DNA of 64,000 nt from assembly GCF_000383415.1 (NCBI RefSeq), contig NZ_KB911257.1, forward strand, positions 596,558 to 660,557, written 5' to 3'. A model generated the notes under the pieces. The model saw only the letters and a list, made by a program, of their open reading frames with translations. It ran no database searches and was not told where the DNA came from. The DNA comes from Hyphomicrobium zavarzinii ATCC 27496. Lineage in GTDB: Bacteria > Pseudomonadota > Alphaproteobacteria > Rhizobiales > Hyphomicrobiaceae. The position numbers were made by a program, and so were the translations under genes. Every line of letters begins with the position of its first letter. The stretch's first letter is position 1. Of the stretch, positions 53,963-59,893 are shown piece after piece.

Positions 53963-54625
53963 CTAAAACTCGATATCGAAAAACTGCTCGGGATCGGGCA
54001 GCGCACGCCGGGCAAGAAAGATCCCGTAGATCTTCGCGTTGGGGAATTGCGCGGCGAGAACGCGCTTGGCAGCGACGAAACTCGCGCCTGTCACCAGAAG
54101 ATCGTCGAAGATGCCGATCGCTGAAGGCGCAGGTGCCACAAGCCCTTTATCGACAACATAAAGCTTGCCCAGTTCGTCGGGACCGAGCCGTTGCCCGTCA
54201 TGCGCCGCCGCTTCGCGTGTGGCTGTCTGCAGTAGAACCTCTCGAATGTCGAGCTTGTCGGCCCCGTCCATCTGCCGCAGCATCCGAACGAGACGATCAT
54301 CGTAGCGGGGATCGCCTTTCCCTTTGGAAGGCGGCATCGGAACGAGGGTTGCCTTCTCCAGGAATTTCGGATTGAGCGCCTTCGACAGCGCGGCGGCAGC
54401 CTCCGAAATGCTTCGCTCCTTATACTTCCACTCCGCCTTGCCCTTTCGATCCGTTCCCTTCTTGAAGTTATGAATCAGATCATTCGTTGGGCCGGCGGCA
54501 TATCCAGCCCGCGCCGTGTATTCGCCGAAGAAGTAGCATTTATCCTCCGCGGTCAGATAGCTGTGCTGAGGGAGCGTGAGCTCATCGATCTCAGTTAGAA
54601 GCTTCGGAAAGGTGCCGTTTGACAT
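53963..54625 (-). CDS. phosphoribosyltransferase-like protein (ComF-type)
   Basis: A 220-residue protein from ATG 54625, overlapping the DprA gene by 35 bp. The late motif IFDDLLVTGASFVAAKRVL is the PRPP-binding loop of type I phosphoribosyltransferases (DDxxxTGxT), and VPMPPSKGKGDPRYDDRLVRML earlier matches the ComF-like pattern PxPxxxxxxxxRxxxxL. The first 80 residues carry a less clear part with CYFFGEYTARAGYA. Coupled to a DprA-like protein it resembles DNA-uptake partners, but in accessory DNA it more likely serves a signalling or defence role. Confidence 0.75.
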   Translation of the reverse strand: MSNGTFPKLLTEIDELTLPQHSYLTAEDKCYFFGEYTARAGYAAGPTNDLIHNFKKGTDRKGKAEWKYKERSISEAAAALSKALNPKFLEKATLVPMPPSKGKGDPRYDDRLVRMLRQMDGADKLDIREVLLQTATREAAAHDGQRLGPDELGKLYVVDKGLVAPAPSAIGIFDDLLVTGASFVAAKRVLAAQFPNAKIYGIFLARRALPDPEQFFDIEF

Positions 54626-55493
54626 CGCTGTATGTCCGCACCCGAATGGCGCCCATGTCTTCAAATTTCTTCGGCCAAGTTATTTCTTTCCGGCCGAAAT
54701 TGCTGTCGAGGATGAACAGCTTACGGCCCTGCTTAAGCGCAGCGCGCGCCTGGATTAGCGTCCCGGAAGTCTCGCCCGCTTCGACGATGACCGTCGCTTC
54801 GGTCAGCGCCGACATTGTGACATTGCGGGCCGGAAAGAACGCCCGGTTCCAACGATGATCCTGCTTCTCCCACCGCTTCACCGGTACCTGGCTGATCACC
54901 AGGAAATCCTGCCCGATGCGTTCCTGCAAAGGAGCGTTAGTGCGAGGATAGGCAAAGGAAAGCGGCGTGCCGATCACCGCAATCGTACGGCCGCCTTCAT
55001 CGAGCGCAGTTTCATGCGCCTGCGTATCGATACCGGCCGCCAGGCCTGAAACGATGGTGAAGCCGTCGGCGACGAGCTTGCGCACGAGAGTGCGCGTGCG
55101 CGCCAAGCCCTCGGGACTGGGATGGCGGGTTCCGACGATGGCAACGCAACGCGAATAGACCAGATCCCAATAGCCCCGGTAGTAGAGCAGCTCGACCGGA
55201 TGATCGGCATCACGGAGCTTTTGAGGGTATTCCCCGGCGCTATGCACCCTGACGCCATAGTGCGTCACGCCCTTCTCCTTGAACCGGCGGACAACATAGT
55301 CGGCATACTCCTCGGCCTTGGCGCGCGAAACAAAGTCGGACGGCAGCGCGCCGGGCTCCTTTTCGAACTTCTCGGACAGCGTCTTGAACGAAGCCCCCTC
55401 CTGGTCCCACAACGCCTCATAGGCGCCGAGCTCCAAGAGCGGCGAGACGGCATTGGCAATACTGTCGGGGGCACTCAAGTGCAGTCGATCCAT
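54591..55493 (-). CDS. dprA: DprA/Smf-like (SLOG-fold) protein
   Basis: A 300-residue protein with the DprA Rossmann core. CVAIVGTRHPSPEG (residues about 135-150), IVSGLAAGIDTQAHETALDEGG (about 168-190), the NTP-loop-like FFPARNVTMSALTEATVIVEAGETSG, and GRKLFIL are all seen. DprA binds ssDNA and loads RecA in transformation. Related SLOG proteins sense nucleotides in defence systems. The C-terminal winged helix of full DprA is missing and the N-terminal 110 residues are distinct. Coupling to a phosphoribosyltransferase gene inside a conjugative element suggests a specialised, nonhousekeeping form. Confidence 0.8.
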   Translation of the reverse strand: MDRLHLSAPDSIANAVSPLLELGAYEALWDQEGASFKTLSEKFEKEPGALPSDFVSRAKAEEYADYVVRRFKEKGVTHYGVRVHSAGEYPQKLRDADHPVELLYYRGYWDLVYSRCVAIVGTRHPSPEGLARTRTLVRKLVADGFTIVSGLAAGIDTQAHETALDEGGRTIAVIGTPLSFAYPRTNAPLQERIGQDFLVISQVPVKRWEKQDHRWNRAFFPARNVTMSALTEATVIVEAGETSGTLIQARAALKQGRKLFILDSNFGRKEITWPKKFEDMGAIRVRTYSDVKRHLSEASN

Positions 55494-55729
55494 GGTTCCA
55501 CTCCAAGGGCCACGCTAGAACAAAGAAGGAACTACCTCCATGTTTCCATGCCCACCCGCCGATTCGATAGCTTTTGCGGGCGGCAGGGCCTTGTAACACC
55601 CCTAATAGGAGCGCTTTTCCACAGAATTTGCGAGCGTAATGCACCAATTCCCCCGTGCCGGCGCCTCCTACCCCTTGACGAGTCCTCGATTCTTCACCAA
55701 TCTCACTGACGTTCATGAGGGTGGTGACG
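55494..55729. promoter_or_regulatory. divergent intergenic region, dprA / STAS-like operon
   Basis: 236 bp between divergent operons. It has to contain both promoters; an AT-rich patch at 55597-55650 (ACACCCCTAATAGGAGCGCTTTTCCACAG) is the only notable part. No clear repeats seen. Confidence 0.3.
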
Positions 55730-56296
55730 ATGCAGACCGATATCGCTGAACTGAGCGGCTCGACCGTGCTGGGAGGAGCCCTGCCCGGACAGGCCCTGTT
55801 CACCAAGCTGGCGGCCCTTGCCCGCAGCGGGCCCTCGATCCCCACCGGCTGGCTATGGAATATGCAAGGGGTGGAGGTGGTCTCCCCGAGCTTCGCCCGC
55901 GAAAGCTTTGTGTCCATTCGCGCCCTGCTGCGCGCGCAACGCTCCAACCTCGTCCCCGTCATCGTCAACGCCAACCCCGACGTGCGGGAGGATCTGGCGC
56001 TGACGCTCAAGACCGCACAATCGGCGATCTTGTCCTGCACGCGCGACAGCGAGGGAAAGCTCAACGACTTCGAACTCATCGGCGACCTCGATGCCCACTT
56101 GCAGGCAACCTTCGATCTCGTTGCCGAGCGCGGCGAGACCGACGCCAAGGAGCTCAAGGAGCTGACCGATGCCAGGCCGGGTAGCGCGCCCATCGTGCAA
56201 ACCGCCTGGAACAACCGGCTCGCCAAACTCGTGGAGCTTGGCGCGCTGATCGAAATCCCGCATGGGCGCTCGAAGCGGTACCGCCCCGTCATTTGA
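55730..56296 (+). CDS. STAS-like (DUF4325-type) protein with C-terminal winged helix
   Basis: From ATG 55730, after AGGGTGGTG, the product is 188 residues (ATG 55715 adds five). The stretch GVEVVSPSFARESFVSIRALLRAQ matches the STAS-like DUF4325 signature (V-E-V-x-S-P-S-F-A-x-E). The C-terminal 40 residues (AWNNRLAKLVELGALIEIPHGRSKRYRPV) look like a winged-helix. STAS-like proteins are regulated partners of GHKL ATPases, and such an ATPase is the fourth gene of this operon. That suggests a partner-switching module with DNA-binding output, not a catabolic enzyme. Confidence 0.65.
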   Translation: MQTDIAELSGSTVLGGALPGQALFTKLAALARSGPSIPTGWLWNMQGVEVVSPSFARESFVSIRALLRAQRSNLVPVIVNANPDVREDLALTLKTAQSAILSCTRDSEGKLNDFELIGDLDAHLQATFDLVAERGETDAKELKELTDARPGSAPIVQTAWNNRLAKLVELGALIEIPHGRSKRYRPVI

Positions 56297-56309
56297 GAAG
56301 GATGAGACC

Positions 56310-56657
56310 ATGGGCGTCGATTTTTTGCAGAAGATCGGCAACACCATCGCCATCGCACGCGACCGGGAACTCGCGGCCCTCGCTCACGGCGATCTGTTCG
56401 CCCGCTGCATCGAGCGCGCCGCTCAATATGAACTGCTGAAGCTCGAGCCCGGCCAATCGCTCGCTCAGGGCGACGAGGTCAATATTGAAGTCCATGCCGA
56501 TGAAGTCGTAGCGGTCGTCGGTGACCGCATTGTCGGGAAGATCGAAAACCCCTGTAAGGCCCTCTCTGCGATGCTCGATCAGTACGGCATCGTCGGCGGC
56601 CGCGTCGATGAAATTCACCAGAGTGCGCGCGTTGCTGACATCGAGATCATCGAATGA
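56310..56657 (+). CDS. small uncharacterised protein of STAS/GHKL operon
   Basis: 115 residues, ATG 56310, 13 bp after the STAS-like gene and overlapping the next gene by 4 bp (ATGA). The N-terminal half is helical (LQKIGNTIAIARDRELAALAHG, ARCIERAAQYELLKL), the second half beta-like (NIEVHADEVVAVVGDRIVGKI, ARVADIEIIE). No family is recognised. Tight coupling to both neighbours suggests it is a subunit of their complex. Confidence 0.6.
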   Translation: MGVDFLQKIGNTIAIARDRELAALAHGDLFARCIERAAQYELLKLEPGQSLAQGDEVNIEVHADEVVAVVGDRIVGKIENPCKALSAMLDQYGIVGGRVDEIHQSARVADIEIIE

Positions 56658-57760
56658 AATCTGCCGCAACGCCCCAGGTTCCCTGGAAGGCTCGCAACCT
56701 CTATCATGACGAAAGCCGCTACTTCCGTGCGCCTGGATGCGCCACTTGCATCGATCGGGAGCGCTGCGGCGGTATCAACTCCGAGAGCGGCCTCCTCGAT
56801 TGCTCAATCCATTGTTGCGGCGATCCAGGCGCTTGCAAGTGGGTATGCCGGAGCAATCCGCACTTCCGGCAGCAGGTGCAGGAGATCGGCGGATTTTCTC
56901 TCACCAACGTCGCTCTGAAAGCCACTCCCGCCCCGCCGCAGCTGCCGGGGCTCGCCATCCAGATCTATCACGGCTCCCGGCGCACCGAGCCGTTCGAGGC
57001 TCCGTGCGTCGCGATCAAGCTCTCGCAGCTCTTTGACAAGCGCACCGGTGCGCCGCTGTTCGCCTCGCGCGCCGAGCTCAACCGCGTCTTCATGATCGCC
57101 GACACCGCGAGCCTCATCATCACTGGCGTCGACAAGGATCCGGTCATCGAGCGCTGGTGGCGGATCGGCCGCTCGGCCCGGCGGCGCCTGATCGCCCACC
57201 TCGTCGACATGAAGGTCGGCATTGCCACAACGCCGAACTACACGCTCAGCCTGAATTGGCCGCGGACCAGCGACCTCTTCGCCATGAAGCGGATCTTGCT
57301 CTGCGCCGCCGAAATGATGGAAGGCGGCTTACCCACGGCGCTCCATGTCAACGGGCGTAGCCCGCACGATTTCGAGCGTTGGGGTGAAGTCCTGCTGCTC
57401 AATCCTGCGATCACGCACCTCGCCTACGAATTCACGACGGGTGCCGCGCACGGCGAGCGCCGGGACCAGCACATAGGTTGGCTGTGCTCTCTTGCCGCCA
57501 GCGCCGGGCGCCCGCTCCATCTTGTCGCCTTTGGCGACATGCGTGTGGTTGCACCGTTGAAGACGGCGTTCGCCGAGGTCACCTGGATCGACACGAGCAC
57601 GTTCATGAAGACTATCAACCGGCGCCGCGCCACGCGCATCAGCAACAACCGCCTCGCATGGAAGAGCATCCAAACGCCGGCGCGCTCTTCCCTGCACGAG
57701 CTTCTGGCGCACAACGCCACCGAAAACGAAGCCTATTTCAACATGCGGATCGCCGCATGA
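56654..57760 (+). CDS. uncharacterised Cys-rich protein of STAS/GHKL operon
   Basis: A 368-residue protein with eight Cys in its first 65 residues (29, 32, 38, 50, 54, 55, 61, 65), a likely iron-sulfur or zinc cluster. The remainder has a possible TIM-barrel-like rhythm: FMIADTASLIITGVDKDP, KVGIATTPNYTLSLNWPRTSDLFA, RPLHLVAFGDMRVVAPL. It resembles DUF4417-type proteins in placement of the early Cys but I cannot assign a family. It starts with a 4-bp overlap and ends with another. As the only gene in the operon with a likely catalytic cofactor it is the best candidate for its enzymatic effector. Confidence 0.6.
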   Translation: MKSAATPQVPWKARNLYHDESRYFRAPGCATCIDRERCGGINSESGLLDCSIHCCGDPGACKWVCRSNPHFRQQVQEIGGFSLTNVALKATPAPPQLPGLAIQIYHGSRRTEPFEAPCVAIKLSQLFDKRTGAPLFASRAELNRVFMIADTASLIITGVDKDPVIERWWRIGRSARRRLIAHLVDMKVGIATTPNYTLSLNWPRTSDLFAMKRILLCAAEMMEGGLPTALHVNGRSPHDFERWGEVLLLNPAITHLAYEFTTGAAHGERRDQHIGWLCSLAASAGRPLHLVAFGDMRVVAPLKTAFAEVTWIDTSTFMKTINRRRATRISNNRLAWKSIQTPARSSLHELLAHNATENEAYFNMRIAA

Positions 57761-58572
57761 CCGCGATGCCGGGTCCCGTCATGAAAGGCCCGGCGCTGAG
57801 TTTTGCCTTGGTGGACGACTACGCCTTCTCCTGCGCGCCCGCCAATTCGCGTCAGCCTCTCAGTTTTGAGCCGGCAGCCCTCGGACCGCAGATCGAGTTC
57901 GCCCTGCTCGCCGCCCAGGGCGCCGTTCCTGCCATCCAGTCCGGGTTGGACACGGTCTACATGCGCGCGATCGGAGACGGCCCGCCCAATCGCCTGGTCG
58001 CGCTGGGCGATCACGCCGGCACCCTCAAGCTTTCAGCCGATCCCATGGTGGGAACCGAGTGGACCCGGCTCTCGCTCCACACCAAGCGCGCGGCCGTGGT
58101 GGCCGGCTTCGCTGACCGGATCGCTGCCCAGCTCTCCGCCGCCATTGGCGAGTTGGCCTCCAACATCTACGAACATTCCCAAGCGCCCGAAACCGGCATC
58201 GTGGCGTATCGGGGCACGCACGGCCTGTTCGAGTTCGTCGTCGCCGATTCCGGCGTCGGTGCGCTAGCGACTCTCAGGACCAATCCGAATCTCAAGGATC
58301 TCGCCACCGACAGGGAGGCGCTGCCGATGGTACTGCAAGAGGGCTGTAGTCGCTTCCTCGACCCGCTCCGCGGCAATGGGTTCAAAGACCTCTTCCGCGG
58401 GCTTGCCAATCACGAAGGAAGCCTTCGCTTCCGGTCCGGCGAAGCCGCAGTCTTGATCGATGGGCAAAGTCCGTCGCCGCTGCGGCCCAAGGTCAAACCC
58501 AAGGTCAGGCTCAACGGCTTCATGGCCAGCGTCAACTGCCGCGTTGCAATGGCGACCCCGGCCCACGGATAA
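57757..58572 (+). CDS. GHKL-type ATPase (histidine-kinase-like ATP-binding protein)
   Basis: 271 residues from ATG 57757 (4-bp overlap). The GHKL fold motifs appear in order: N-box AAIGELASNIYEH (Glu132, Asn136), G1 ADSGVGAL (Asp164), and G2 GNGFKDLFRG (206-215), followed by GSLRFRSGEAAVLIDG. It lacks an H-box and transmembrane segments, so it is not a sensor kinase. It is more like anti-sigma-type ATPases that bind STAS proteins. With the STAS-like gene in the same operon, it likely forms a partner-switch. Confidence 0.8.
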   Translation: MTAMPGPVMKGPALSFALVDDYAFSCAPANSRQPLSFEPAALGPQIEFALLAAQGAVPAIQSGLDTVYMRAIGDGPPNRLVALGDHAGTLKLSADPMVGTEWTRLSLHTKRAAVVAGFADRIAAQLSAAIGELASNIYEHSQAPETGIVAYRGTHGLFEFVVADSGVGALATLRTNPNLKDLATDREALPMVLQEGCSRFLDPLRGNGFKDLFRGLANHEGSLRFRSGEAAVLIDGQSPSPLRPKVKPKVRLNGFMASVNCRVAMATPAHG

Positions 58573-58859
58573 GCCTATGCACGTACGCTTCTCGATTTGC
58601 GATCAAGAAGGGCGAAAGCCGCGCTCTCGGCGAGCGTGTGCAGCTGATCCGGCCATGTGTCGAAGGTATCGTTCTACACCTAGAAAATAAGAACGGAATT
58701 TCCGACGTTGCCCCTCACGACTAGACTACTGGAAAATCCATCCGCCCTAGCTTGCGCAAATCCATTTCGCCCTTGACTTAGGGCAAAATCCTTCCGCGCG
58801 GTGCGTTTGACCCCAAGCAACAAATCACACCTTCATCGCCCGACAACCAGGAGGGCAAT
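58573..58859. other. intergenic region with direct repeats
   Basis: The 287 bp between the GHKL gene and the small-protein gene. It holds three degenerate direct repeats (separate entry), a small hairpin (GCCCT-TGACTT-AGGGC, 58769-58784), and a TTGACTT element that could be a -35 box. No gene is supported apart from the 39-residue one that follows. Confidence 0.4.
58733..58797 (+). repeat. three iterated AAATCC(A/T)T(Y)CGC-type repeats
   Basis: AAAATCCATCCGCCC (58733), AAATCCATTTCGCCC (58758) and AAAATCCTTCCGCGC (58785) are near-copies spaced 24 and 28 bp apart, with a GCCCT/AGGGC hairpin between copies two and three. Short iterated repeats like these occur at origins of transfer or replication, and as regulator sites. 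Their position at the junction of the STAS/GHKL cargo with trbJ makes a transfer-related function plausible. Confidence 0.5.
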
Positions 58860-58979
58860 ATGGATTTCCTTGTCAGCCTCGCCACGCAGATCGTCCTCAT
58901 TGCCGGCGGTCTTCTCATTGTCGCCAATCTCGTCTGTGCGTGCCTGCGCATCTATCTCGACTGGCCCCGGCGAAGGTAG
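58860..58979 (+). CDS. small single-span membrane protein (39 aa)
   Basis: ATG 58860 is preceded by AGGAGG with a 6-bp gap, an unusually strong ribosome site. The protein reads MDFLVSLATQIVLIAGGL, then LIVANLVCACLRIYLDW, and ends PRRR, one hydrophobic span with a basic end. It is too short for usual gene finders. It is divergent from or opposite to trbJ, which is on the minus strand downstream. Entry-exclusion (TrbK-like) or regulatory peptide are possible roles; neither is proven. Confidence 0.55.
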   Translation: MDFLVSLATQIVLIAGGLLIVANLVCACLRIYLDWPRRR

Positions 58980-59167
58980 TTCGGCCTAACTCAACAAACA
59001 TGAATCAGGCGCGGAGTAAGGTCGATGTCCGCTGGCAAGGCAATGCAGACTGCCAGTCGTTCTTCAGCAGGAATTGGCTCCATCGGGTTTCTGATCCGCA
59101 AATCTCGGCTTTGCGTCGATATCTGGCCTGTTCCACAACGGCGCTGGCTATCCTGACTTTGGGACGC

Positions 59168-59893
59168 TTATTTGCTTGACGCATATCCTGTTCCGGTTCC
59201 GACAAACGACTTGAACCTTTGCCGGCCTTCGTCCTCGGTCGCGAGCTCTCGTGCGCGCTCGATGGTCTCGGCTCTCGCCTGAGCCGCAACCAGGCCTTGG
59301 AGTGCGAGCGACTGTTTGATCCCGAGTCCCGTGAGCTCGTTTCCGGCTTGCGTTGCCTCCAGCGCACCGGCCGCGTCGCGCGAACGGCTCAAGGCGTCGC
59401 CCAACACGTGCGTGTCGTTCTCGATCCCGTCGGCGATCTGGCCTTGCAGGAGAGCGGTGCGCTGGAAGGCAGCGTAGCTCTCTTCCCATCGTGAGCGCGC
59501 ATTGCGCAGGGCATCGTCGTAGGTCAGCGCAGTCGATGCCTCCTTCGGAAACATCTGCTGGTAGTTGTTCTGCGTTTCCCGCAGCCGCATCGTAATGCCC
59601 TCGCCGGCACGAAGCTGGGCTTGGATGTCCGTGAGTGATCGCTGAAGGTCGGGCGACAGCGTACCTTGAAGGCGCATGAGGTTCTGATCCATGCGCAGGA
59701 TCATCTGCGCTTCGTTCTGAAGGGTGCGGATCTGATTGTTGATCTGCTCGAGGGCTCGCGCTGCCGACAGCAAGTTCTGACTGTAGTTGCTGGGGTCGAA
59801 GACCGTGTATTGCGCGAGCAATGGTGGTGGGAAGCTCGCCATCAGTCCGAGCGCGATCGGTATGGGGGCGAGAACCTTGCGGACGGGCTTCAT
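59168..59893 (-). CDS. trbJ: conjugal transfer protein TrbJ (VirB5-like)
   Basis: A 241-residue periplasmic protein with a signal peptide (cleavage near LLA|QY, residue 28). The body is mostly long coiled-coil helices (ALEQINNQIRTLQNEAQMIL, ...YQQMFPKEAS), the usual TrbJ plan, with FVGTGTGY near the end. It overlaps trbE by 4 bp. Standard trb operons continue with trbK/trbL directly after; here the operon ends at 59168 and trbL is on the same strand 7.9 kb farther. Confidence 0.9.
   Translation of the reverse strand: MKPVRKVLAPIPIALGLMASFPPPLLAQYTVFDPSNYSQNLLSAARALEQINNQIRTLQNEAQMILRMDQNLMRLQGTLSPDLQRSLTDIQAQLRAGEGITMRLRETQNNYQQMFPKEASTALTYDDALRNARSRWEESYAAFQRTALLQGQIADGIENDTHVLGDALSRSRDAAGALEATQAGNELTGLGIKQSLALQGLVAAQARAETIERARELATEDEGRQRFKSFVGTGTGYASSK

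Noticed and set aside
53865-53966. 33-codon plus-strand frame (MQGVTVSLETMKIVRGL) between cargo genes
   Set aside because: Could be the tail of a lost gene but has no recognisable domain or ribosome site.
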